A DNA stretch of 64,000 nucleotides from Streptomyces sp. TLI_171. Lineage in GTDB: Bacteria; Actinomycetota; Actinomycetes; Streptomycetales; Streptomycetaceae. The notes below the pieces were generated by a model. The model searched no databases, was not told the DNA's origin, and worked only from the letters and a program-made list of their open reading frames with translations. Below, piece after piece: positions 1 through 10,543 of the stretch. Position 1 is the first letter of the stretch; each line of letters starts with the position of its first letter. The position numbers were made by a program, and so were the translations under genes. The stretch spans positions 3,844,001 to 3,908,000 of the forward strand of contig NZ_RAPS01000001.1 in assembly GCF_003610255.1 (NCBI RefSeq). The letters are read 5' to 3'.

Positions 1-16
1 CGCTCGGCTCGCTCAC
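1..16 (-). CDS. start of a probable sixth LuxR-array gene, cut by window edge
   Basis: A GTG codon at 14-16 opens a frame reading V-S-E-P-S toward the left edge. It lies 15 nt after the stop of the preceding gene and is preceded on the minus strand by a strong AGGAGG-type ribosome binding site about 9 nt upstream. The other members of this array begin V-S-D-A-P-S and V-S-D-L-L-P, so this is probably another paralogue. Only five codons are visible, so the family assignment is inference from position and the start motif. Confidence 0.4.
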
Positions 17-31
17 AGGTACCACTCCTCC

Positions 32-1036
32 TCAACCGTCCGCCGCTCCGGGAGTCGCTCCCGGCCGGGTGGTGCCGTTCGGCCGCTCCCGCGCCCCGCG
101 CAACTGCCAGCCGAGCTGGAACAGGGTCTCCGCATCGTAGAACTCCCGCAGCCGGGCGATGTGACCGGCCACCGTCCGCTCCGAGAGCCCCAGCCGCGAC
201 GCGATGGCCCGCTGGGTGAGGCCCTGGGCCAGCAGAGCGCCGAGCTCGTCCGGCACCCCCGCCTGACGGGGCCGCCCCGCCAGCGCCCGCCAGTCGACCC
301 GTTCGGCGCGCGCCCAGTCGCGTTCGAAGCGGTCGACCAGGACGGCGACGACGGCCGGGTCCTCGATGAAGACCGCGGCACCGCGGTTGTCCGGGGAGGC
401 CGGAATGATCGCGACGCGTCGGTCGTAGATCAGGAGGCGGGTGAACGGCTCCGCGAGGATCCGGGTCTGTTCGCCCAGTGCGTTGACGTCGGCGCAGTAC
501 TCGGCGGTCGGCTCGTCGGTGCGGGCGCCGGGCGCGTAGAGGGTCCGGAGCGCGATGCCGGCGGCCAGGAACTGCCGGGCCTGTTCGAGGGACTGCTTGA
601 GGAACTTGTGCGGGCGGGCGCCGCCCGGCTGGGCGGCGAGCCGTTCCTCCCGCATCTCGGCCTCGATCTGCACGATGCGGTGCCGGATGTGGACGTTCCG
701 GTCGATGTGCCGCACCACGTTGGTGTGGTTGCGGCGGCCGATCAGGGCGTCGTAGGCCTGGCTGAGGTCCTCCATCCCGGCTTCTGCCGCTTCGGCTTGG
801 CGCATCAGCCGGTTGCTGGTCTCCCGCAGTCTGGTGGAAACCCGGTCGACGGCCACCCGCGGGTTGACGGCGTTCAGCGTGTCGTCGAACTCGTAGTGGA
901 AGAGCAGCCCGAGCTCCAGCAGACGCAGGGCCGAGCCGATGTCCTGTTCGCCGGCCTCCCGGAACGTCATCCACCCGCCCCGCGCGAGGACTTCGCGGTA
1001 CAGGCGCTTCTCCGCCTCGCTCGGTGCGTCGCTCAC
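32..1036 (-). CDS. LuxR C-terminal-type regulator, array member 1
   Basis: This is a 334-residue DNA-binding regulator. The N-terminal ~60 residues look like a winged-helix segment, followed by a helical linker. A middle domain (~160-240) carries LLIYDRRVAIIP and FIEDPAVVAVLV, typical of streptomycete TrmB/LuxR-like regulators. The C-terminal LuxR helix-turn-helix lies around 270-302 (GLTQRAIASRLGLSERTVAG). The GTG start overlaps the stop of the upstream paralogue by 4 nt (GTGA), so translation is probably coupled. It is the last complete gene of a five-gene minus-strand operon starting near 4930. Its 15 C-terminal residues after the HTH extend beyond those of its sisters. Target genes and ligand are unknown. 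Confidence 0.85.
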   Translation of the reverse strand: MSDAPSEAEKRLYREVLARGGWMTFREAGEQDIGSALRLLELGLLFHYEFDDTLNAVNPRVAVDRVSTRLRETSNRLMRQAEAAEAGMEDLSQAYDALIGRRNHTNVVRHIDRNVHIRHRIVQIEAEMREERLAAQPGGARPHKFLKQSLEQARQFLAAGIALRTLYAPGARTDEPTAEYCADVNALGEQTRILAEPFTRLLIYDRRVAIIPASPDNRGAAVFIEDPAVVAVLVDRFERDWARAERVDWRALAGRPRQAGVPDELGALLAQGLTQRAIASRLGLSERTVAGHIARLREFYDAETLFQLGWQLRGARERPNGTTRPGATPGAADG

Positions 1037-1986
1037 CGCGCCCCCTCCCGCATCAGCCAGCCGAGCTGGAACAGCGTCTCGGCCTCGTGGTGCTCGCGGA
1101 GCCGGGCGATGTGACCGGCCACCGTCCGCTCCGAGAGCCCCAGCCGCGACGCGATGGCCCGCTGCGTGAGGCCCTGGGCCAGCAGCGCGCCGAGCTCGTC
1201 CGGCACCCCCGTCCGACGGGGCCGCCCCGCCAGCGCCCGCCAGTCGACCCGTTCGGCGCGCGCCCAGTCGCGTTCGAACCCCTCCACCAGGACGGCGACG
1301 ACGGCGGGGTCCTCGACGAACGCGGCCGAGGAGTTGTCGGCGGCCGCCGGGATGATCGCCGCCCTGCGGTCGAACAGCAGCACGCGGGTGAACGGCTCGT
1401 CCAGGACCCGGACCCGCTCGCCGAGTTCGGTCACCTCGGCGGCGTAGGCCGTGGTCACCGGGTCGGCGATGGCGCCCGGCTGGTAGACGGTGCGCAGCGA
1501 GACCCCGGCGGCGAGGTTCTGGCGGGTGATCTCCAGGGACTGCTGCAGGAACCTGTGCGGGCGGGCGCCGCCGGGTTGGGCGGCCAGGATCTCCTCCCGG
1601 GTCTCCGACTGGACCTGGAGGATGCCGTGCCGGATCTGCTCGACGTCCCGGACGTGCCGGACCACGGTGGAGCGGTCGACCTGGCCGCGGGCGGACTCGT
1701 AGGCCTGGGTGAGCGGTTCGAGGAGGGCGGTGGCCTCCTCCGCGCGCAGCAGCAGGCCGGCGCCCTCGGCCCGCATCCGGGCACCGATCCGGCCGCCGGC
1801 GGCGCGCGGATTGACGGCGGTCAGCGCCTCGTCCACGGTGTGGTGCGCGAGCAGCCCGAGCTCGATCAGGCGCAGGGTGGCGGCCGGGTGCTGCTGCATC
1901 GCCTCACGGAACATCACCCGCCCGCCCTGCTGGACGATTTCGCGGTACAGCGCGCGTTCGGCCTCGTTCGGCAGGAGATCGCTCAC
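1033..1986 (-). CDS. LuxR C-terminal-type regulator, array member 2
   Basis: A 317-residue paralogue with the same layout: an N-terminal segment (VSDLLPNEAERALYREI), a middle domain with LLFDRRAAIIP and FVEDPAVVAVLV, and a C-terminal LuxR HTH with GLTQRAIASRLGLSERTVAG. The frame stays open far upstream, but the GTG at 1984-1986 matches the starts of its sisters and overlaps the next gene's stop by 4 nt, so it was preferred. Over its last ~230 nt the DNA is almost identical to member 1, while the N-terminal halves have diverged, which points to local gene conversion or a recent partial duplication. The function is transcription regulation; the regulon is unknown. Confidence 0.85.
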   Translation of the reverse strand: MSDLLPNEAERALYREIVQQGGRVMFREAMQQHPAATLRLIELGLLAHHTVDEALTAVNPRAAGGRIGARMRAEGAGLLLRAEEATALLEPLTQAYESARGQVDRSTVVRHVRDVEQIRHGILQVQSETREEILAAQPGGARPHRFLQQSLEITRQNLAAGVSLRTVYQPGAIADPVTTAYAAEVTELGERVRVLDEPFTRVLLFDRRAAIIPAAADNSSAAFVEDPAVVAVLVEGFERDWARAERVDWRALAGRPRRTGVPDELGALLAQGLTQRAIASRLGLSERTVAGHIARLREHHEAETLFQLGWLMREGAR

Positions 1987-2924
1987 CGGGCTCCTTCCCG
2001 CATCAGCCAGCCGAGCTGGAACTGCGTCTCGGCGTCGTGGTGCTCGCGCAGGCGGGCGATGTGGGCGGCGACGGTGCGCTCGGAGAGGTTGAGGCGGGAT
2101 GCGATCGCCCGCTGGGTGAGGCCCGTGGCGAGCAACTCGCCGATGCGGTGCAGGACTTCGGGGAGTTTCTGGTCGGCGAGCAGCTGCCAGGGGACGCGGT
2201 CGGCGCGGGCGAAGTCGCGGAGGAAGAGGGCGACCAGGTGGTCGACCACGGCCGGGTCCTCGATGAAGGCGGCGCCGCTGCGGTTGTCGGTGACGGTGGC
2301 GATGACCGCGATCCGCCGGTCGACGATCATCATGCGGGCGAACGGTTCGTCCAGCACGCGCAGCCGCATGCCCCAGTCGGTGGCAGCCGCCGCGTAGGCC
2401 ACCGTGTGCGGCGTCCGGCGGGAGACCGGCTGGTAAAGCACGTCGATCGCGGCGCCACGGTCCAGTGCCTGCCGGGACATGACGCTGTCGTCCAGGTACT
2501 CCGGGGGGCGCGAGCCGGGCTGGGCGACCAGGGACTCCTCCCACGGGTCGGACTGGATCACCACCAGGCGGTGCTGGATCCGCTCCAGGCCCTGGAGGTG
2601 GGTGATCCCGGCCTCGGACTCGGCGCGCCGGTGGGCGGTGTCGTAGGACTCGGCGAGTTCGTCCAGGTCGGCCGCCGTGCGGTCGGCCCGGGCCAGCAGG
2701 TCGGCGGCGTCCTGCCGCAGGGCGGCGCTGAGCCGGGCTCCCGCCGCCCGCGGGTTGACGGCCGCCACCCAGCCCTTTGCGGCGAAGTGCACCAGCAGGC
2801 CGAGTTCCAGCAACCGGGCGGTCGCCGCCGCGTCCTGCTCCATCAACTCCCGCAGGGAGACCCGGCCGGCCCGGAGAACCGAGAGGTAGAGGGCCCGTTC
2901 CGCGGCGGTGGGCGGTTCAGTCAC
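1983..2924 (-). CDS. LuxR C-terminal-type regulator, array member 3
   Basis: A 313-residue paralogue and the most divergent member of the array. The middle domain has MMIVDRRIAVIATVTDN and FIEDPAVVDHLV, and the C-terminal HTH reads GLTQRAIASRLNLSERTVAA. GTG 2922-2924 is chosen because a GGGGGTG ribosome binding site sits 6 nt upstream; an in-frame GTG at 2933 would add three residues. The start overlaps the end of member 4 by 8 nt, and its own stop overlaps the start of member 2, so the whole array reads as one coupled transcript. No ligand or target can be deduced. Confidence 0.83.
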   Translation of the reverse strand: MTEPPTAAERALYLSVLRAGRVSLRELMEQDAAATARLLELGLLVHFAAKGWVAAVNPRAAGARLSAALRQDAADLLARADRTAADLDELAESYDTAHRRAESEAGITHLQGLERIQHRLVVIQSDPWEESLVAQPGSRPPEYLDDSVMSRQALDRGAAIDVLYQPVSRRTPHTVAYAAAATDWGMRLRVLDEPFARMMIVDRRIAVIATVTDNRSGAAFIEDPAVVDHLVALFLRDFARADRVPWQLLADQKLPEVLHRIGELLATGLTQRAIASRLNLSERTVAAHIARLREHHDAETQFQLGWLMREGAR

Positions 2925-3876
2925 GGTGTTCACCCCCGCGCATCAGCCAGCCGAGTTGGAACAGGGTGTCGGCGCCGTGGAGTTCGCGCAGCCGGGAGAT
3001 GTGTCCGGCGACGGTGCGCTCGGAGAGGCCGAGGCGGGTGGCGACGGCGCGCTGGGTGAGGCCCTGGGCGAGCAGCCGGCCCACCCGGTCGGCGGCGGTG
3101 CGGGCGGGGGCGTGGTCGAGCATGGTGTGCCAGCTGACGCGCTCGGCCCGGGCCCAGTCCCGTTCGAAGCCGGCCACGATCATCGCCACGGTGGCGGGGT
3201 CGGCGATCACCGCGGCCCGGCTGTGGTCCTCGGCGGCGGGCACGACGGCCACGGCGCGGTCGAAGACCAGGGCGCGCTGGAAGGGTTCGTCGAGCAGCCG
3301 GACTTCACCGCCGGCCTCGGTGAGGGTGGCGGCGTAGCGGATGGCGGCGGGTTCGGCGAGCACGCCGGGGCGGTACAGGGTGCGGATCCGGCAGCCCCGG
3401 CGCAGGACCGGGAGTTCCTGCCGCAGGGACATCTCCAGGGCGGCGGGCACGGGTTGGCCGGGTTGTGCGGTGAGGGCCTCTTCCCGGCAGTCGGAGCCGA
3501 GTTGGGCGATCCGCTGGCGGATGTGCTCGCGTCCGACCACCTGGATGTCGGTGCCGACGGGGGCCATCGGGCGGGGCACGCTGTCGTACGCGGTGATCAG
3601 CGGGTCGAGGTCGGCGGCGAGGCGTTCGGCCCGGTTGAGCAGCCGGGTGGCTTCGGCGTTCATCTCGGCGCCGAGGGTCTCGGCCACGAACCGCGGGTTG
3701 ACGGCCAGGTAGGACTCGTCCATGCCGTCGCGGATCAGCAGGCCGGTGCGCAGCAGTTCGCGCAGGGCGGCCCGGCGTGCTTCGGGGACGGCGTCGGCAC
3801 CGATCCGGCCGCCGGCGTCGAGGACGTCGAGGTAGAGGCGCTGGGCGTGGCCGTCGATCGGCTCGGGTTCAGTCAC
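2917..3876 (-). CDS. LuxR C-terminal-type regulator, array member 4
   Basis: A 319-residue paralogue beginning GTG ACT GAA CCC, nearly the same first codons as member 3, with GGAGG 5 nt upstream. The middle domain contains LVFDRAVAVVPAAEDHSR and VIADPATVAMIV. The C-terminal HTH reads GLTQRAVATRLGLSERTVAG. The last ~137 nt (2940-3076) match the end of member 5 (3895-4031) essentially base for base, although the rest differs. It overlaps member 5 by 8 nt. It is a probable DNA-binding regulator of the same family as its neighbours, with unknown targets. Confidence 0.85.
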   Translation of the reverse strand: MTEPEPIDGHAQRLYLDVLDAGGRIGADAVPEARRAALRELLRTGLLIRDGMDESYLAVNPRFVAETLGAEMNAEATRLLNRAERLAADLDPLITAYDSVPRPMAPVGTDIQVVGREHIRQRIAQLGSDCREEALTAQPGQPVPAALEMSLRQELPVLRRGCRIRTLYRPGVLAEPAAIRYAATLTEAGGEVRLLDEPFQRALVFDRAVAVVPAAEDHSRAAVIADPATVAMIVAGFERDWARAERVSWHTMLDHAPARTAADRVGRLLAQGLTQRAVATRLGLSERTVAGHISRLRELHGADTLFQLGWLMRGGEHRD

Positions 3877-4930
3877 GGGGGCCTCCGCCGCGCATCAGCC
3901 AGCCGAGTTGGAACAGGGTGTCGGCGCCGTGGAGTTCGCGCAGCCGGGAGATGTGTCCGGCGACGGTGCGCTCGGAGAGGCCGAGGCGGGTGGCGACGGC
4001 GCGCTGGGTGAGGCCCTGGGCGAGCAGCCGGCCGACCCGGTGGGTGATGGTGCGGGTCAGGGCGCGGGGGTCGAGGCCGCGCCAGTGGACCTGGTCGGCG
4101 CGGGCCCAGTCCCGTTCGAAGCCGGCCACCAGGTAGGCGATCGCGGCCGGGTCCTCGACGAAGGCGGCGCGGCTGTGGTCGTCGGCGGCGGGGACCACGG
4201 CGACCCGCCGGTCGATGACGATCAGGCGCAGGAACGGCTCGTCGAGGATGCGCAGTTGGGCTCCGTGCTCGGCCATCGCGGTGGCGTGCCGGACGGCGCT
4301 GTCCGCGGTCAGGGCGACCGGCTGGTAGAGGGCGCGCATGGTGCCGCCCCGACGCAGCATCAGCCGGTCCTGGGCGTGGGCGAGTTCGAGGACGGCGGGG
4401 GGCCGGAGCCCGGGTTGGGCGCTGAGCAGTTCGAGCCGGCAGTCGGAGACCAGTTGGGCGATCCGCAGCCGGATGCTCTCCTGGCCGTCCACGTAGACGG
4501 CCTGCCGGGCCTGGTCGGCGGGGCGCGGGACGGCGTCGTAGGCGCGGGCCAGCGGGTCGAGGGCGGTGGGCAGCCGGTCGGCGTCCAGCAGCAGCCGGCT
4601 GGCCCGGGCGCGCATCTCCTGGCCGAGGCGTTCGGCGACGGCGCGCGGGCTGACGGCGACGTAGCAGCCGTCGATCCGGTTCGGCAGGACCAGTCCGATC
4701 GCCACCAGCTGGTCGAGCAGCGCCTGGCGCCGGTCGGGGTCGGGCAGCGGCCCGGCGGCGGGAGCCGTCCCCGGGCCGGCCGGGGCGGGGACGTCGAACG
4801 GTATCCGGCCGCCGGCGGCCAGGATGGCCAGGTAGAGGCGGGAGGCTTCGTCCTCGGGCAGTCCGCCCTCCGGGTCGGACATGCCGTCCGTCCTGGGATC
4901 CAGGTCGGACATCGGGTGGTCCGCTGCCAC
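3869..4930 (-). CDS. LuxR C-terminal-type regulator, array member 5 (first gene of operon)
   Basis: The promoter-proximal paralogue, about 353 residues. It has the usual middle domain (LIVIDRRVAVVPAADDHS and FVEDPAAIAYLV) and a C-terminal LuxR HTH identical in core to member 4. GTG 4928-4930 is favoured by AGGGAG 8 nt upstream; ATG codons at 4912 and 4882 are alternatives giving 347 and 337 residues. A Pro/Ala/Gly-rich insert around residues 45-65 is absent from its sisters. No gene precedes it within 600 nt on this strand, so the operon promoter should lie in 4931-5300. Confidence 0.82.
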   Translation of the reverse strand: MAADHPMSDLDPRTDGMSDPEGGLPEDEASRLYLAILAAGGRIPFDVPAPAGPGTAPAAGPLPDPDRRQALLDQLVAIGLVLPNRIDGCYVAVSPRAVAERLGQEMRARASRLLLDADRLPTALDPLARAYDAVPRPADQARQAVYVDGQESIRLRIAQLVSDCRLELLSAQPGLRPPAVLELAHAQDRLMLRRGGTMRALYQPVALTADSAVRHATAMAEHGAQLRILDEPFLRLIVIDRRVAVVPAADDHSRAAFVEDPAAIAYLVAGFERDWARADQVHWRGLDPRALTRTITHRVGRLLAQGLTQRAVATRLGLSERTVAGHISRLRELHGADTLFQLGWLMRGGGPRD

Positions 4931-5561
4931 GTCGAGCACTCCCTGCCGTGTTCCTCCGTTTGCGGATGATGATCTCAGCAGGGCCGTCCGGCTCGACGGC
5001 GGGAGCCCTGCACAACGGGCGTGTCCCCCGGGGCGGGTGCCTGGGCACCCGGATCCCGGAGGACCCGCTCGTGTCACGCCAGCGTCAAGGCGCTTTCGGC
5101 GAGGCGGAGCAGCAACGCCTCACCGACCCCGGTTCCGGGCTGCCATCACCACACATGGCGTCCCGGCCGGTGCTCTTCCCCCCTGTTGCGCAGATACGAA
5201 CGCACCTGTCGCCCCCACGCGAAGAGCAAGTCGCCGACTCGGGCTGCGGCTGCCCGGAACGACTTGGCGTGACTACACCCTCACAGCGCGGCGAACGCCG
5301 AACAAGTGCTCTCCGGCTGCAGGTTCCCGCAAGTGCAGGAACCTGCAGCAAACCACCCGCTCCGGGGTCCGCAAATCCGGATTCCGGGCTTTGCCCCCCT
5401 CCCCCGAACAGACATTCGGAAACAGGTGCCCGAGGGTCCCGCGCGAGCGTCCCGACGGGCCGGAATGTCACTGCCCACTCACGGAATTCAGCAATCCTTC
5501 GCCGAATCCACCGATCCGGAATCCTCCGCCTCCGAAGCGCCCCCGGTACCGCGTCCGACCA
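4931..5561. other. long intergenic region between LuxR array and transporter
   Basis: This gap of about 630 nt has no convincing coding frame on either strand. It must hold the promoter of the leftward LuxR array and the end of the leftward transporter transcript. The only strong structure seen is the hairpin at 5316-5349. Confidence 0.6.
5316..5349 (-). terminator. 12-bp perfect inverted repeat, possible terminator
   Basis: GCTGCAGGTTCC and its exact complement are separated by 10 nt. The repeat lies about 210 nt beyond the stop of the transporter gene on the minus strand and upstream of the LuxR array, so it could end the transporter transcript or be an operator. There is no U-tract, as is usual in streptomycetes. 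Confidence 0.4.
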
Positions 5562-6662
5562 CTACAGCAACCGCCCGGCCAGCAGCCCGGTCGCGGTCCG
5601 GGCGGCCGCCACCGACCAGGCCGCGAACAGCAGCAGGTACAGGGCGGCGGCGAGCGCGGCGAATCCGCCGAATCCGGTGTGCCGGGCCAGTGCGGCGGCG
5701 CCGGTCACCAACGTCCCGACCGGGAAGGTGAATGCCCACCAGGTCATCGCGAACGGCATTTCCGCCCGCATCGCCCGCAGGTTGGCCGCCACGGCCACGG
5801 CCAGCCACAGCAGGGCGAATCCCATCACCGCGATCCCGTACACCTCCGCCAGCCCGCGGGCCGCCGCCGCACCGCCGGGACCGGCCCCCGGCAGGGCGAG
5901 CGGCACCGCGTCGGCGAACTGGTGGACGGCGGTGGTGGACTGGCCGAGCGGGCCGAGCACCAGGAACAGCGACGGGGTGAGCACCGGCGCCGGCCGCCGG
6001 CCGTGCAGCAGCCCGCCGAGCACCACCGGCAGCAGCGCCAGGGTGGCCAGCAGGCTCGCGCCGAACATCGCCACGCAGCCGTACAGCAGGGCCTGCCGGG
6101 CCGCCCCCTCGGGCAGGTGCGGGACCAGCGCGGGGCCGAGCGCGGCGGACACCATGGGCGCGACCACGGGCAGCAGCCAGGTCGGGTTGGCCTCCAGGGC
6201 GGACAGCCGGTGCCGGGTGATCATCAGGTAGGGCAGCCCGGCCGCGACCAGCAGCGCGTACCCGGTGCCGGCGGTCCACAGCAGCACGTCCAGCGCCAGG
6301 CCGGCCCGGGGCCCGAGCACCGGGCCGCCGACCGTCAGCGCTCCGTACCCGACGGCCAGCAGCGCCATCGGCGGGCAGCCGTAGAACACCGCGGCGGCCG
6401 GGTCCTCCAGCAGCGTGCGGCGGGCCTGCTCGCGGTGCCGCACCAGGTGCGCGGCGCGGGCCGGCAGCAGCACGGCGAGCAGCAGCAGCGACAGCGTCCA
6501 CACCGCCTCGGCGAGCGCCGCCCGGCCGGGCACGTCGACCGGCAGCGCGGCGGCGGCGTTGCCGGTGATCGCGGTTCCCATGACGGCGGCGTACCAGTTG
6601 GGGCCGAGCCGGGCCAGGTCGAGGGTGCGCAGCCGGCTGCGCGGCGCGAGGAGGGTTGCCAT
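5562..6662 (-). CDS. TDT-family (TehA/Mae1/SLAC1-like) membrane transporter
   Basis: A 366-residue integral membrane protein with about ten hydrophobic segments. The opening RLGPNWYAAVMGTAITGNAA is typical of the tellurite-resistance/dicarboxylate transporter family, and the end LYLLLFAAWSVAAARTATGL also fits. Members move C4-dicarboxylates, sulfite or other small anions; the substrate here is not evident. The ATG at 6662 has GGAGG almost adjacent. It is divergent from a LysR regulator across a 70-nt gap holding a palindrome, which suggests that regulator controls it. Confidence 0.85.
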   Translation of the reverse strand: MATLLAPRSRLRTLDLARLGPNWYAAVMGTAITGNAAAALPVDVPGRAALAEAVWTLSLLLLAVLLPARAAHLVRHREQARRTLLEDPAAAVFYGCPPMALLAVGYGALTVGGPVLGPRAGLALDVLLWTAGTGYALLVAAGLPYLMITRHRLSALEANPTWLLPVVAPMVSAALGPALVPHLPEGAARQALLYGCVAMFGASLLATLALLPVVLGGLLHGRRPAPVLTPSLFLVLGPLGQSTTAVHQFADAVPLALPGAGPGGAAAARGLAEVYGIAVMGFALLWLAVAVAANLRAMRAEMPFAMTWWAFTFPVGTLVTGAAALARHTGFGGFAALAAALYLLLFAAWSVAAARTATGLLAGRLL

Positions 6663-6709
6663 GCCTCCACGGTCGTCGGGCGGACGGGGCGGCGGTAGCG
6701 GCCCGTCCG

Positions 6710-6723
6710 CTATGAGGACATAG
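6710..6723. promoter_or_regulatory. CTATG-N4-CATAG palindrome, probable LysR-regulator operator
   Basis: A perfect 5-bp inverted repeat in the 70-nt gap between the divergent transporter and LysR genes. Its right arm overlaps the lysR -10 box. It has the form of a LysR-type site in a place suited to autorepression and control of the transporter. Confidence 0.5.
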
Positions 6724-6726
6724 CCT
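6721..6726 (+). promoter_or_regulatory. -10 box TAGCCT of leaderless lysR-family gene
   Basis: TAGCCT ends 6 nt before the ATG at 6733 and there is no Shine-Dalgarno sequence, so transcription probably starts at the initiation codon. Confidence 0.5.
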
Positions 6727-6732
6727 GGGCCT

Positions 6733-7659
6733 ATGGCTCTCTCCCCGCACGTCCCGGAACTCGGCGCACTGGAGCTGCTGCTCGCAGTGGCCCGGCTGGG
6801 CAGCGTCGGGCGGGCCGCCGCCGAACTGGGCGTCAGCCAGCCCGCCGCCAGTGCCCGGATCAAGGGCATGGAGCGGCAGATCGGGGTGGCGCTGCTGGAG
6901 CGCTCCCCGCGCGGCTCCCGCCCCACCGAAGCCGGCCGGCTGGTGGTCGAGTGGGCGCGCCAGGTGGTCGAGGCCGCGCAGGCGCTGGACGCCGGCATCG
7001 ACGCGCTGCGCGAACGCCGGGACGCCCGGCTGCGGGTGGTGGCCAGCCTGACCGTCGCCGAGTACCTGATGCCCGGCTGGCTGCTCGCCCTGAACGAGGC
7101 CAGCCCGGGCACCGCCGTCACGCTGCGCACCGCGAACTCCCAGGACGTCGCCGCCCAGGTGCTGGCCGGTGCGGCCGACCTCGGCTTCGTCGAGGGCACC
7201 TCCACTCCGCCCGGGCTGGCCGGCGCGGTGGTCGCCGCCGACCGGCTGGTCGTGGTGGTCTCCCCCGAGCACCGCTGGGCCCGCCGCCGCGCCCCCGTCG
7301 GCGGCGCCGAGCTGGCCGCCACCCCGCTGGTGCTGCGCGAGGTCGGCTCCGGCACCCGGGAGGTGCTGGAGGAGGCGCTCGCCCCGTACGGCGGGTTGGC
7401 CGCGCCCCGGTTGGAGCTGGCCTCCTCGACCGCGCTGAAGGCCGCCGCGATGACCGGCGCCGACCCGGTCTGCCTGAGCGAGCTGGCCGTGACCGAGGAA
7501 CTGGCCACCCGCCGACTGGTCGCCGTCCCGCTGGACGGCCTGGAGCTGCAGCGCCCGCTGCGCGCCGTCTGGCCGGCCGGACAGCTCCCGGCCGGCCCCG
7601 CCCGGCTGCTGCTCGGCCTGACCCGCGGGCCGCGGCCCGAACAGTTCAACCAAAGTTGA
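6733..7659 (+). CDS. LysR-family transcriptional regulator
   Basis: A 308-residue protein with a typical N-terminal winged HTH (LGSVGRAAAELGVSQPAASARIKGME broken at residues ~16-42) and a C-terminal periplasmic-binding-like effector domain (~90-300) with RVVASLTVAEYLMPGWL and VLREVGSGTREV. The length is normal for the family. It is divergent from the TDT transporter and likely regulates it through the palindrome between them. The gene appears leaderless. Its stop codon lies inside the HspR operator of clpB, so the two units are packed together. Confidence 0.9.
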   Translation: MALSPHVPELGALELLLAVARLGSVGRAAAELGVSQPAASARIKGMERQIGVALLERSPRGSRPTEAGRLVVEWARQVVEAAQALDAGIDALRERRDARLRVVASLTVAEYLMPGWLLALNEASPGTAVTLRTANSQDVAAQVLAGAADLGFVEGTSTPPGLAGAVVAADRLVVVVSPEHRWARRRAPVGGAELAATPLVLREVGSGTREVLEEALAPYGGLAAPRLELASSTALKAAAMTGADPVCLSELAVTEELATRRLVAVPLDGLELQRPLRAVWPAGQLPAGPARLLLGLTRGPRPEQFNQS

Positions 7660-7677
7660 GCGGAATAGACTCAACTT
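7653..7677. promoter_or_regulatory. HAIR element (HspR operator) of clpB
   Basis: AAGTTGAG and CTCAACTT form a perfect 8-bp inverted repeat with a 9-nt spacer. The core TTGAG-N9-CTCAA matches the HspR-associated inverted repeat (consensus CTTGAGT-N7-ACTCAAG). HspR is known to repress clpB in Streptomyces. A -35 TTGAGC (7656-7661) and a -10 TAGTGC (7678-7683) would place the operator over the promoter; this promoter call is inference. Confidence 0.8.
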
Positions 7678-7736
7678 AGTGCATGCTGTAGTGAGCAGAC
7701 CTGAAAGGTCCCGACGACGAGAGGGGTACGCCCGCA

Positions 7737-10340
<2,604 letters not shown>

Positions 10341-10347
10341 CGCCCCC

Positions 10348-10381
10348 GGGCGGGCGGGGCCCCGAACGGCTCCGCCCGCCC
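10348..10381 (+). terminator. terminator after clpB
   Basis: GGGCGGGCGGGG pairs with CTCCGCCCGCCC with one mismatch over 12 bp and a 10-nt loop, 7 nt after the clpB stop. Confidence 0.65.
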
Positions 10382-10543
10382 CGCGCCACCTGCGCGGACG
10401 TCCCGGGGGCCACCGCTCGCACGGAGGTGATCACGCACCGAGGTGCACCCTGTGCCCCGGGCCCCGAATGAGGCAGGATGGAGACCTGGAAAGGCGGCCC
10501 CCCACCGGCAGCCAACCTTGTGCACCGTGAAAGGGACACCCCC

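Noticed and set aside
5562..7674. very long minus-strand frames running through the transporter and the LysR gene
   Set aside because: The real minus-strand gene starts at 6662; the part beyond it is antisense to a well-conserved LysR regulator.
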